The notes beneath the pieces were generated by a model, which saw only the letters and a list, made by a program, of their open reading frames with translations, was not told where the DNA came from and made no database searches. This document shows positions 15,373-24,019 of a stretch of 64,000 nt of DNA, in pieces. Position numbers and translations under genes: made by a program. Where the stretch lies: contig NZ_RJSG01000006.1 of NCBI RefSeq assembly GCF_003725775.1, positions 179,793 to 243,792 on the forward strand, read 5' to 3'. The stretch is from Nocardioides marmorisolisilvae. Its GTDB lineage: Bacteria > Actinomycetota > Actinomycetes > Propionibacteriales > Nocardioidaceae. Position 1 is the first letter of the stretch; every line of letters begins with the position of its first letter.

Positions 15373-17574
15373 ATGCTGAACCGCTGGATCCAGTTCCTGC
15401 TCACCCGGGCGAGGTTCGTGCTCGTCACCGGCCTGTTGGTCACGATCGCGGCCGCCGCCTTCGGGCTCGGCGTCTTCGACTCCCTCGGGAAGGGCGGATT
15501 CGACGACCCCAAGTCCGACTCGGCCAAGGAGCTCGCCCACGAGCGGGCCGTCTTCGGCAACAAGAACGTCGACGTGATCGCGATCTACCGCAGCAAGGAC
15601 CTGGTCGCGTCCGACCCGCAGTTCCAGGCCGAGGTCGAGAAGACGCTCGCCGGGATCCCGCGAGGGACCACCACGGCCGTGCTGACGCCCTGGCAGACCA
15701 AGGACCCCGGGATGGTCAGCACCGACAAGCACGCCGTCCAGGTGCTGGTGTCGCTGACCGGCGAGACCCAGGCCCAGCAGAGCGACAACAACGACCTGGT
15801 GATGCCGGCGCTGAAGAAGACCGACGGTGACCTCGAGGCCGATATCGCCGGGCCGTGGGCCGTCTACAGCGGCGTCAACGAGACCGTCAGCTCCGACCTG
15901 GCTCGCGCCGAGGCGATCACGCTGCCGATCGTGCTGATCCTGTCGCTGCTGATCTTCGGCAGCCTCGTCGCCGCGTCGATGCCGGTCCTCGTCGGCGCCA
16001 TCTCGGTGCTGGGCGCGCTCGCGGTCGTCCGGCTGATCACCCTCTTCGGTGAGGTCTCGGTGTTCTCGATCAACGTGATCTCGCTGCTTGGCATGGGTCT
16101 GGCCATCGACTACGCGCTGTTCATCATCAGCCGGTTCCGCGAGGAGCTCGCGGTCCTGCCCGACGAGCCGGGTGCGTCCCGCACGGCCATGCGGGCGACG
16201 CTGCAGACCGCCGGCCGCACGGTGCTGTTCTCCGGGTTCACCGTTGCCGCTGCCATGTCGGCGCTCCTGGTCTTCCCGCAGAACTTCCTGCGCAGCCTCG
16301 GGTACGGCGGCATCGCGGCCGTGCTCGTCGGCGTGACCACCGCGCTGACCGTGCTGCCCGCGATCCTGATCCTGCTGGGCCGTCGGATCGACGCCGGCCG
16401 GATGCCGTGGCGCCGCAACCGCGCCGTCGGTGTCGACAACGACCACGGTGCCTGGGCCCGCCTGGCGCACGCGGTGATGGGTCGCCCGGTGATCGTGATG
16501 GCCGTGATCATCGGCGGTCTGCTCCTGGTCGCGTCCCCGTTCCTCGGCGTGAAGTGGGGCTCGGTCGACTACCGGGTGCTGCCCCCGGACCACCCGGCGC
16601 ACGTCGCCGCGGAGAAGCTGAACCAGGAGTTCGGCCAGGAGAAGTCGACCGCCAACGTCCTGCTCGACACCGACAGTGCCCGTGCGGTCAGCGCTTACGT
16701 GAAGCAGGCCGAGGACGTACCCGGCGTGCTCGACGTGCGCACCGTGGAGCAGAAGGGCGGCGAGACGCTGCTGCGCGCGACCTGGTCCGGCAACAGCCAG
16801 ACCGACGTCTCACGGCAGGTGGTCAAGGACCTGCGCGCCATCCAGGGTCCCGACGGCGAGCACGTGCTGATCGGGGGGCTCTCGGCGAACACCGTCGACC
16901 TGCTCGCGTCGATCAAGTCGCACCTGCCCTGGATGGGCCTGATCATCGTGATGGTCATGCTGGTGCTGCTGTTCCTGGCGTTCGGCTCGGTGGTGCTGCC
17001 GATCAAGGCCGTGCTGATGAACATGCTGTCGATCAGCGCGTCCTTCGGCGTGATCACCTGGATCTTCGCCGGCGGTCACCTCGAGGGCTTCCTCGGCTAC
17101 ACCTCGACCGGGTTCCTCGACGCGACCCAGCCGATCTTCATGCTGGCGATCCTCGTCGGCCTGTCGATGGACTACGAGGTCTTCCTGCTCAGCCGGGTGC
17201 GCGAGCAGTGGGACCGCACCGCCGGCAGCGGCATGACCGAGGCGGAGCGCAACACCGACGCGGTCGCGGTCGGGGTTCAGAAGACCGGGCGGATCATCAC
17301 CTCGGCCGCGCTCCTGCTCGCGGTGGTGATCGGCGGGTTCTCCACCAGCGGCATCGTGTTCATGAAGATGATCGGCGTCGGCATGCTGGTCGCACTGCTC
17401 GTCGACGCGACCATCGTCCGCGCGCTGCTCGTGCCCGCGACGATGAAGCTGCTCGGCAGATGGAACTGGTGGGCACCCGCCCCGCTCCGCCGTTTCTGGG
17501 ATCGGTACGGACTGCGTGAAGGCGAGAGCGGTCCATCAGTTCACCACCGGGAGCTTGAGCACCTGGCCGGCTGA
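15373..17574 (+). CDS. MMPL family transporter (RND superfamily exporter)
   Basis: 733 residues. It has the two-fold MmpL layout: a first membrane helix (about 13-36), an extracytoplasmic domain, a bundle of helices with GLAIDYALFIISRFREEL, then a repeat of the unit with GLSMDYEVFLLSRVREQW. The two Asp-Tyr pairs form the proton relay of MmpL proteins. Shine-Dalgarno GAGGAG is at 15362-15367. It probably exports a lipid or a toxic hydrophobic compound. It is under a divergent TetR with a clear operator. The 3' end overlaps the convergent hydrolase by 39 bases. Confidence 0.9.
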   Translation: MLNRWIQFLLTRARFVLVTGLLVTIAAAAFGLGVFDSLGKGGFDDPKSDSAKELAHERAVFGNKNVDVIAIYRSKDLVASDPQFQAEVEKTLAGIPRGTTTAVLTPWQTKDPGMVSTDKHAVQVLVSLTGETQAQQSDNNDLVMPALKKTDGDLEADIAGPWAVYSGVNETVSSDLARAEAITLPIVLILSLLIFGSLVAASMPVLVGAISVLGALAVVRLITLFGEVSVFSINVISLLGMGLAIDYALFIISRFREELAVLPDEPGASRTAMRATLQTAGRTVLFSGFTVAAAMSALLVFPQNFLRSLGYGGIAAVLVGVTTALTVLPAILILLGRRIDAGRMPWRRNRAVGVDNDHGAWARLAHAVMGRPVIVMAVIIGGLLLVASPFLGVKWGSVDYRVLPPDHPAHVAAEKLNQEFGQEKSTANVLLDTDSARAVSAYVKQAEDVPGVLDVRTVEQKGGETLLRATWSGNSQTDVSRQVVKDLRAIQGPDGEHVLIGGLSANTVDLLASIKSHLPWMGLIIVMVMLVLLFLAFGSVVLPIKAVLMNMLSISASFGVITWIFAGGHLEGFLGYTSTGFLDATQPIFMLAILVGLSMDYEVFLLSRVREQWDRTAGSGMTEAERNTDAVAVGVQKTGRIITSAALLLAVVIGGFSTSGIVFMKMIGVGMLVALLVDATIVRALLVPATMKLLGRWNWWAPAPLRRFWDRYGLREGESGPSVHHRELEHLAG

Positions 17575-19368
17575 ACCGGTGGTGATCGCCACCGGGTTGG
17601 CCACCAGGCCGCCGCGGTAGTTCAGCGAGCTGCCGGAGATCACCAGGCGGATCTTGTGCCCGGCCGCGAACCGGTGCACGAACGCCGGCAGCGTGACCGT
17701 GAACGGCTGGCTCACGTCGGGGACGCGCACCGGCGCCGTCAGGTAGCGGATGTCGTTGCCCCGGTAGGTGTTGCCCGGCGGCACGTCCTGGATGCGGATG
17801 AACAGGACGAGCTGGCCGGGCTCACCGGCGCCCTGGGTCGCTTGTGCCGACGGCGAGGTGACCTTCAGGGTGAGCTTCGGCGAGCCGACCACGTCGACCT
17901 TCTGGGTCAGCGTCGGGGTGATGTAGTCGGCGTACGTCCCGAGCACGTCCACCTCCGGGCGCGGCGCGAACGCCGAGCCGATCGCGTCCAGGGAACCGAA
18001 CTCGGCCGGCAGCCCGGCGGGCACGGTGGTGAGCAGCTGGTTGCTCTTGGCGATCCCGAGCAGGTTGGTGGTCAGCCCCTGCTTGCTGGTCAGGTAGTAG
18101 TTCTTGGTGGTCCCCACCGGGAAGGTCGGGGAGGTGGCGTACGCCGGGGCGGCGTTACCGGTGTAGGGCACCCAGTCGCGGAAGTAGGCGAACTGCGGAC
18201 CCGTGCTGACGTTGCTGTCCTTGAGGTAGTGGTCGAACCAGTTGCTGATCAGACCGGTCTCGTACTGCGCCGACGGGTCCGGGTTGCTCAGGTCGATCTC
18301 GCCGGGCGCCGGGCCGCCGGAGTGGCCCCACGACTGCCAGATCATCTTGACCGGGGTGCCCTGCGCCTTCAGGCCGTTGTAGTTGGCGATCGCCTCGTTG
18401 AGGTTGAACAGGGTGTCGGTCTCGCCCTGGAGCAGGTAGACGGGCACCTTGATCTTCGGAAGGTACGACGCCACCGAGGCGTGCCGCAGGTGCTGCTGCG
18501 AGGCGCTGTCGAAGTACCCCAGCCCGCCGGCGTTGATCAGGGCGGGGCAGACCCAGGTGGCGAAGCCGGCGCACGGGAACAGTCGGCTCGGGTCCTCCGG
18601 TGCGTGCGCGAAGGCTTGGGAGATGCCGTCGAAGGTGAGCAGCAGACCCCAGGTCAGCTTGGTGGTGCCCGAGTTCGCCGTGGTGACGCCGGTGGTCTGG
18701 TTCGTGTTGTTCGGACCGAGGGAGTAGGTCAGGTCGCTCCACGTGATGATCGGGACGATCGTGTCCACCCGGTGGTCGACCCCGGCGATCGCGAACTGGA
18801 TCTGACCTCCGTACGAGCCTCCGACCATGCCGACCCGCGGGTCGTAGGTCTGCGGCACTCCGTCGTGGTCGAGCGCGTCGTGGACGATCGAGTTGAGCAC
18901 CGGTGCCGAGGTGGTGTGGGCCGCGTCCGTGTACGCGATCCCGGGCGCACCTCCGAGGTAGCTCACCAGCTGCGAGCCGGCGACTCCGTCGAAGTCGGGG
19001 TCGTCGAGGGTGATCTTGCAGGTCGATCCGCCGGAGCCGAGGCCCGAGTAGGAGAGGACGGCGTACCCGCGCTGGGCGAACGCCTTGCCGATGCCGGCCT
19101 GGTCGTCCTTGGAGCCGCCGAAGCCGTTGGTCGTCAGGATCGCGGGAACCCGGCTGGTCGGGCTGGCGCTGTTGGGCAGGTACAGGTCGCCGACGATGTC
19201 GCAGGGAGTGGCGCCGTCGGGGCCGGTGTTGACCTTGAAGTGCAGCGTCGTCACCGAGTAGCTGGTGTCGGCGGTCGCGCTGGGCGAGAGTCCGACGGTA
19301 CCGGCGAGGCCGGCGGAGAGGGCGAGGGCGGCGACCGGAGCGATACGGCGGGTGAGGATGCGGCGCAT
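17536..19368 (-). CDS. Secreted S15/X-Pro dipeptidyl-peptidase-type alpha/beta hydrolase
   Basis: 610 residues. The signal peptide is residues 1 to about 33 (RRI...SATA). The alpha/beta-hydrolase nucleophile elbow is GGSYGG (183-188, Ser185). QGETDTLFN provides the acid Asp and WGHSGG the catalytic His. The C-terminal part is the beta-sandwich of the CocE/NonD or X-Pro dipeptidyl-peptidase family (HKIRLVISGSSLNYRG). It acts outside the cell on peptides or esters; the exact bond is not determined. Confidence 0.85.
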   Translation of the reverse strand: MRRILTRRIAPVAALALSAGLAGTVGLSPSATADTSYSVTTLHFKVNTGPDGATPCDIVGDLYLPNSASPTSRVPAILTTNGFGGSKDDQAGIGKAFAQRGYAVLSYSGLGSGGSTCKITLDDPDFDGVAGSQLVSYLGGAPGIAYTDAAHTTSAPVLNSIVHDALDHDGVPQTYDPRVGMVGGSYGGQIQFAIAGVDHRVDTIVPIITWSDLTYSLGPNNTNQTTGVTTANSGTTKLTWGLLLTFDGISQAFAHAPEDPSRLFPCAGFATWVCPALINAGGLGYFDSASQQHLRHASVASYLPKIKVPVYLLQGETDTLFNLNEAIANYNGLKAQGTPVKMIWQSWGHSGGPAPGEIDLSNPDPSAQYETGLISNWFDHYLKDSNVSTGPQFAYFRDWVPYTGNAAPAYATSPTFPVGTTKNYYLTSKQGLTTNLLGIAKSNQLLTTVPAGLPAEFGSLDAIGSAFAPRPEVDVLGTYADYITPTLTQKVDVVGSPKLTLKVTSPSAQATQGAGEPGQLVLFIRIQDVPPGNTYRGNDIRYLTAPVRVPDVSQPFTVTLPAFVHRFAAGHKIRLVISGSSLNYRGGLVANPVAITTGSAGQVLKLPVVN

Positions 19369-19448
19369 GGTGGCTCAACGACGCGTCCGGAGGGCCGGTT
19401 ACGCGCGGGTAGACCACCGGGAATGCCGAGCTCGACCATGTGGTTGAA

Positions 19449-19458
19449 TAGTTAACTA
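19449..19458. promoter_or_regulatory. Palindrome TAGTTAACTA before the luciferase-like gene
   Basis: Perfect 10-bp palindrome, extended imperfectly to about 18 bp (TGAATAGTTAACTAATCA), 13 bases before the ATG and next to the Shine-Dalgarno AGGAGG (19462-19467). The form recalls MarR-type sites, but no regulator gene is adjacent. Confidence 0.4.
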
Positions 19459-19471
19459 ATCAGGAGGACCC

Positions 19472-20536
19472 ATGGAATACGGCATCTTCACCGTCGGCGA
19501 CGTGACCACGGACCCGACCACCGGCCGGACGCCGAGCGAGCACCAGCGGATCAAGGACACGGTCGCGCTGGCGCTCAAGGCCGAGGAGGTCGGCCTGGAC
19601 GTGTTCGCCACCGGAGAGCACCACAACCCGCCCTTCGCCGCGCCGGCCAACCCGCCGGTGCTGCTGGCGCACATCGCCGCGAAGACCGAGCGGATCAAGC
19701 TCTCCACCTCGACCACGCTGATCACGACCAACGACCCGGTCAGGATCGCCGAGGACTACGCGTACCTCCAGCACCTGGCCGACGGCCGCATGGACCTCAT
19801 GCTCGGCCGCGGCAACACCGGCCCGGTCTACCCGTGGTTCGGCAAGGACATCCGCGAGGGCATCGGGCTGGCCATCGAGAACTACGCGCTGCTGCACAAG
19901 CTCTGGCGCGAGGAGAACATCGACTGGCAGGGCAAGTACCGCACCCCGTTGCAGGCCTTCACCTCCACCCCGCGACCGCTGGACGGCACCCCGCCGTTCG
20001 TCTGGCACGGCTCGATCCGCAGCCCCGAGATCGCCGAGCAGGCGGCGTACTACGGCGACGGGTTCTTCTCCAACCACATCTTCTGGCCCGCCGAGCACAC
20101 CGCCCGGATGGTCGCCCTGTACCGGGCGCGGTTCGAGCACTACGGCCACGGCAAGGCCGAGGACGCCATCGTCGGACTGGGCGGACAGGTCTACCTGGCC
20201 CGCAACAGCCAGGACGCCGTCCGTGAGTTCCGGCCCTACTTCGACGTGGCCCCGGTCTACGGCCACGGGCCGTCGCTGGAGGACTTCATGGAGCAGACCC
20301 CGCTGACCGTCGGGTCGCCGCAGCAGGTCATCGAGCGGACGCTGTCCTTCAAGGAGTACGCCGGCAACTACCAGCGCCAGCTGTTCCTCGTCGACCACGC
20401 CGGGATGCCGCTGGACAAGGTCTTGGCCCAGCTCGACCTGTTGGGCGAGGTCGTCGCCGAGCTGCGCAAGCACGAGGATCAGCCCGCGGTGGTTGAGCCC
20501 GTCGAAACCCCGGACACCGAAGGGAGTTTGCGATGA
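19472..20536 (+). CDS. LLM-class flavin-dependent monooxygenase, CE1758 family
   Basis: 354 residues. It starts MEYGIFTVGDVTTDP and has the TIM-barrel luciferase signatures ATGEHHNPPF, STSTTLITTNDPVRIAEDYA and MLGRGNTGPVYPWF. It belongs to the CE1758 family of FMN-dependent luciferase-like monooxygenases, which always pair with a CE1759-type reductase, here the next gene (ATGA overlap). It oxidises an unknown substrate with reduced FMN. The last ~20 residues (VVEPVETPDTEG) come from a dispersed repeat inserted before the stop. Confidence 0.9.
   Translation: MEYGIFTVGDVTTDPTTGRTPSEHQRIKDTVALALKAEEVGLDVFATGEHHNPPFAAPANPPVLLAHIAAKTERIKLSTSTTLITTNDPVRIAEDYAYLQHLADGRMDLMLGRGNTGPVYPWFGKDIREGIGLAIENYALLHKLWREENIDWQGKYRTPLQAFTSTPRPLDGTPPFVWHGSIRSPEIAEQAAYYGDGFFSNHIFWPAEHTARMVALYRARFEHYGHGKAEDAIVGLGGQVYLARNSQDAVREFRPYFDVAPVYGHGPSLEDFMEQTPLTVGSPQQVIERTLSFKEYAGNYQRQLFLVDHAGMPLDKVLAQLDLLGEVVAELRKHEDQPAVVEPVETPDTEGSLR
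20491..20509. repeat. Dispersed repeat copy 2, GGTTGAGCCCGTCGAAACC
   Basis: Differs from copy 1 at one base. It encodes VEPVET in the C-terminal tail of the luciferase-like protein. Confidence 0.6.
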
Positions 20537-21129
20537 GGAAGATCGTCGTCGTCTCGGCCGGCCTCTCCGATCCGAGCTCGACCAGTCTGCTCGCCACCCG
20601 GCTCGGCGACGCGACCGTCGCCGCGCTGGGCGAGGAGGCAGAGGTGACCCACGTCGAGCTGCGCCCGCTGGCGCACGCGCTGACCGACCACCTGCTGACC
20701 GGCTTCGCCTCCACCGAGCTGGCCAGGGCGCAGGAGGCCGTCGCGCAGGCCGACGCGGTGATCGCCGTGACCCCGGTGTTCAGCGCGTCCTACTCCGGAC
20801 TCTTCAAGACCTTCTTCGACGTCCTCGAGACCGGCTCGCTCGACGGCACCACGGTGCTGGTCGGCGCGACCGCCGGGACCGCCCGGCACAGCCTCGTGCT
20901 GGAGCACGCGCTGCGGCCGCTGTTCAGCTACCTGCACGCGGTCGTGGTCCCCACCGGCGTCTTCGCGGCGAGCGAGGACTTCGGCGGCACGGACCTGGAG
21001 CGCCGCATCGAGCGGGCGGCCGGCGAGCTCGCGACGCTGGTGGCAGCTCGGCCCGAGACGGCGCGCCTCGACCAGTTCGACCGGGACCTGGCTGCGATGG
21101 GCGACTTCGAGGACCTGCTTCGGGGCTGA
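20533..21129 (+). CDS. NAD(P)H-dependent FMN reductase, CE1759 family
   Basis: 198 residues, flavodoxin-like fold. It starts MRKIVVVSAGLSDPSSTS, the phosphate-binding loop of the NADPH-dependent FMN reductase family, followed by TPVFSASYSGLFKTFFD. It supplies reduced FMN to the CE1758-type monooxygenase with which its start codon overlaps. The two form a two-component oxygenase. The length is normal. Confidence 0.9.
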   Translation: MRKIVVVSAGLSDPSSTSLLATRLGDATVAALGEEAEVTHVELRPLAHALTDHLLTGFASTELARAQEAVAQADAVIAVTPVFSASYSGLFKTFFDVLETGSLDGTTVLVGATAGTARHSLVLEHALRPLFSYLHAVVVPTGVFAASEDFGGTDLERRIERAAGELATLVAARPETARLDQFDRDLAAMGDFEDLLRG

Positions 21130-21135
21130 CGAGTC

Positions 21136-21480
21136 CTAGTCGGCGGCCGGCACGGTGACGTGCAGGCCGAGCTCTCGGGCCGCCTGGGCCCTGCGGACGT
21201 CGAAGGTCACCAGCTCGTCGACCTCGAGCCTGATCGCCGAGGCCAGGTGCAGCGCGTCCAGCGTGCGGAGGTTCGGCTCGGCGAACAGTCCGGCTTCGAG
21301 GAACAGGCTCTGCGGCAGCTCGGCCAGCGAGATCCCGTCCAGCACCGTGGTCACCGACTGCTGGTTGAGCTGGTGCCGGACGGCGAAACGGCGCGGCTCG
21401 GTCTCCAGGAGCAGGGACGAGACCAGGCCGGTGTCCGACGAGGCTGCGGTGTAGCGCGCGTAGCACAACGGCTGAGTCAA
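21136..21480 (-). pseudogene. PIN-domain (VapC-like) remnant lacking its N-terminus
   Basis: Up to 114 residues from a TTG. The back half of a PIN domain is clear: RTLDALHLASAIRLEVDELVTFD, with the conserved D-A-L-H-L-A and TFD acidic residues. The N-terminal strand with the first catalytic Asp (D-x-S-A) is missing. In-frame there is a stop four codons upstream of the TTG, and the start runs into the 3' end of the M15 gene. No antitoxin is next to it. It is most likely a decayed toxin of a VapBC-type module, truncated by a deletion. Confidence 0.6.
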
Positions 21481-22343
21481 CCACCGTTCTCACTGAAGTG
21501 CTGCAGGTCCTTGAGGCTGTGCCAGGTCCCGCCCCAGGTCCAGCCGATGCTCCGGAAGGCGCGCACGACCACGCCTCCGGGAAGGATCATCCCGGGCCGG
21601 CGCCAGGACCGGTTCGTGTACGCGCCGGCCAGCTCGGGGAGCACCAGGCTCCCCTTCTCGTAGGGGTTCTGGAACGGGTTCACGTCGACCGCGAGGCCGT
21701 ACGCGTGCTGGCTGAGGACCGTGGCGCCGCGCACCGGGCGGCAGTTGAAGGCGGCCGTGTCGTTGCCGTCCCCGGTCGGCCGGGCGTGGCGTTGAGAACG
21801 CCCGGTGATCACCATCTGCTCGATCGGGAAGCGGTGGTCCCACAGCTGGTGGAAGACCCGGACCAGGTCGCGCGCGACGGCGCCGTTCACCAGCAGCTCG
21901 CCGGTGTGGCGGTGGCCGTCGAAGCCGCGGAAGGTCAGCCGGATCCAGGCCAGGTCACCGGCCCGCACCGGGCAGCCGTGCTGCCAGGTCGAGCGCCGGA
22001 TCACCGAGCGTGGCGCCGGGTCGGTGATCCGGGCCGCGAAGCCGGTCCCCGGCAGCATCGGCAGCCGGTCCGGAAGGGTGAACCGGCGGTTGCGCAGCTC
22101 CGGCGGGGTCGGCTTCTGCAGGCCGAAGCCGCTCGAGGTCCGCGGGAGCGGTCGCGTGCCCAGCCAGGTCGGGGGCGCGGTTCCAAGCGGCGCTGCCCGC
22201 TTCTTCGTGGTGACGCTGGGTGACGGGGTGGTCGTCGGTGCCGAAGCCGAGCTCGCCGGCGAGACGGGTGGGCGGGCCGCGGGGATCGTCACCGTGCCGC
22301 AGCCGGCGACGGCGAGCAGGACCAACCCGAGGAAACCCTTCAC
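21477..22343 (-). CDS. M15 family D-Ala-D-Ala carboxypeptidase lipoprotein
   Basis: 288 residues from a GTG start. The lipobox LAVAGC gives lipidated Cys15. A Ser/Thr/Pro linker (about 25-50) and an unassigned region (60-150) precede the VanY-like catalytic domain. The zinc ligands are readable: SQHAYGLAVDV (His213, Asp220) and WHSLKDLQHF (His275). It trims the stem peptide of peptidoglycan or an equivalent peptide outside the membrane. The 3' end abuts the PIN remnant. Confidence 0.85.
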   Translation of the reverse strand: MKGFLGLVLLAVAGCGTVTIPAARPPVSPASSASAPTTTPSPSVTTKKRAAPLGTAPPTWLGTRPLPRTSSGFGLQKPTPPELRNRRFTLPDRLPMLPGTGFAARITDPAPRSVIRRSTWQHGCPVRAGDLAWIRLTFRGFDGHRHTGELLVNGAVARDLVRVFHQLWDHRFPIEQMVITGRSQRHARPTGDGNDTAAFNCRPVRGATVLSQHAYGLAVDVNPFQNPYEKGSLVLPELAGAYTNRSWRRPGMILPGGVVVRAFRSIGWTWGGTWHSLKDLQHFSENGG

Positions 22344-22386
22344 CCCAGACCCTTACGCGGTTGGCCGCACTCTCAAACGGTCCGGC

Positions 22387-23916
22387 TCAGTAGCCCTGCG
22401 GCTGGGTGAAGAACCGGTGCGGGTCATAGGTCCTGCGCACCTGGGCCAGGCGGGTCGCGTTCGCGCCGAAGTAGGCCGCGAGCGGATCCGCGAGCTTCGC
22501 GTCGGCGTAGTTCACGTAGGCGTGGTTCTCCCAGTAGGGCGTCATCGCGGACCGGAATCCGCGGACGAAGGTGTCCGCGGCCGAGGCGCGTGCTCCGGTG
22601 AACGTCGCGGTGTACTGCACGGTCATCAACGCCTCGCGGTGCACGAACGCGGTCGACGCCGGGTCGACGTCGGCGACCTTCCCGCCGAGCAGGTCCATCG
22701 AGATGCCGGCTTCCTTGAGCTCGGTGCCCGCGTCGTGCACGTGGTCCAGCAGCGTGCCGATGCCGGCGGCGGGCAGGGCGCGGTAGCCGATGTGCGAGGT
22801 GGCGCCGAACGCCTCTCGGTCGAGGTCGCCTCCCGGGCCGGTGTGGCAGCGCGCGACCGGGATCGACGAGCAGCCGGCGTACGACGCCATCGCCTGGGCG
22901 TAGGTGCGCGGGGTGGTGGTGTGGGTCGAGGGCTTCGGGCAGTGGGTCAGCAGGCCGGACAGGTCGGGCGAGCCCGCGCCGGTCCAGGTCCCGGCCACCA
23001 GGATCGTGGGGCCGGACGGGTGGGTGGCACCGCCGAGCACCTTCAGGGTCGACCACAGTCGCGCGTCCGCTGACGACCCCCAGGCCTGCCAGGCCTGGAT
23101 CACCTGCGGGGCCGCGGCGATCGGCCACGAGAGGTAGAACGTCTGCAGCCGGGGCGCGGGTGCGGTCGCGAACCTGAACGAGGTGACGACCCCGAGGTGG
23201 CCGCCACCGCCACCGCGCAGCGCCCAGAAGAGATCAGGGTCGTGGTGGGCGTCCACGGTGCGGGTCCGTCCGTCGGCCGTGACGACCTGCAGCCCGGTGA
23301 CCGAGTCGCAGGTGAGGCCGAGTGCCCGGGTCAGCACCCCGACGCCGCCGCCGAGGGTGAGGCCGCCGATGCCGACGGTCGCGCACGAGCCGCCGGGGAT
23401 CGCCCGGCCGCGGTCGGCGATGGCGGCGTACACCGGGGCGAGCGCGGCACCTGCGCCGATCGTTGCGGTGGTGCCGTTCAGCGTCACCCGGGACAGCCGT
23501 CGGCAGTCGATCACCAGCCGCCCCGCCCCGGCGGACCAGCCCGGGTAGCTGTGGCCGCCGGAGCGGATCGCCACCGGGAGGCCGTTGTCCTGCGCGAACC
23601 GCAGCGCGGTCGCCACGTCGTCGGCGTTCGCCGCGGTGAGGACGGCGAGCGGCCGGGCGCCGTCGTACCGGGGGTTCTCGGTGAGCCGCGCCTGGTCGTA
23701 GGTGGCCGAGCCCGGTCGCGCCAGCGTGCCGTCCACGTGGCGGGCGAGCTGGGACCAGCCAGGACCCGAGGTCGCGGTGCGACTGGTCGACGGGGTCGGA
23801 GGGGTCGACGCCGGGGGCGTCGTGGCAGGGCTGGACGGACTCTTCTCAGCACACCCGGTGGACGCTGCGAGCACGCCGACGCCGAGCAGCAGCACCTCAC
23901 GCCTGGTGAGCGTCAT
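22387..23916 (-). CDS. BBE-like FAD-linked oxidase, exported lipoprotein
   Basis: 509 residues. TRREVLLLG at the N-terminus is a Tat-type signal and ASTGC (Cys22) a lipobox. The PCMH-type FAD domain has IRSGGHSYPGW with His122, the site of 8-alpha-histidyl FAD, and PGGSCATVGIGGLTLGGGVG with Cys178 at the position of the second covalent link in bicovalent oxidases. The berberine-bridge C-terminal segment YVNYADAKL and FFTQPQGY is present. It probably oxidises a sugar or alcohol outside the cell. Tat export of a folded flavoprotein fits. Confidence 0.85.
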   Translation of the reverse strand: MTLTRREVLLLGVGVLAASTGCAEKSPSSPATTPPASTPPTPSTSRTATSGPGWSQLARHVDGTLARPGSATYDQARLTENPRYDGARPLAVLTAANADDVATALRFAQDNGLPVAIRSGGHSYPGWSAGAGRLVIDCRRLSRVTLNGTTATIGAGAALAPVYAAIADRGRAIPGGSCATVGIGGLTLGGGVGVLTRALGLTCDSVTGLQVVTADGRTRTVDAHHDPDLFWALRGGGGGHLGVVTSFRFATAPAPRLQTFYLSWPIAAAPQVIQAWQAWGSSADARLWSTLKVLGGATHPSGPTILVAGTWTGAGSPDLSGLLTHCPKPSTHTTTPRTYAQAMASYAGCSSIPVARCHTGPGGDLDREAFGATSHIGYRALPAAGIGTLLDHVHDAGTELKEAGISMDLLGGKVADVDPASTAFVHREALMTVQYTATFTGARASAADTFVRGFRSAMTPYWENHAYVNYADAKLADPLAAYFGANATRLAQVRRTYDPHRFFTQPQGY

Positions 23917-24007
23917 CCGAGTGCCCTCCTCCTCTCCTGACCCCGTCGAAGACTAGGACGCCCGTCCCAGCGAAAAGGTTGGCAGCGACGTTGTTACTCG
24001 CGGGTTC

Positions 24008-24013
24008 TACGAT
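24008..24013 (+). promoter_or_regulatory. -10 box TACGAT, leaderless promoter for the acyl-CoA dehydrogenase
   Basis: TACGAT ends 6 bases before the ATG at 24020. Confidence 0.45.
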
Positions 24014-24019
24014 GAGCGC

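Noticed and set aside
20924..21493. Alternative minus-strand frame with a start resembling MRTVVDSAVVLRAL at 21493
   Set aside because: It does not connect to the PIN motifs, which are in another frame, and continues as Arg/Pro/Ala-rich shadow of the FMN reductase gene.
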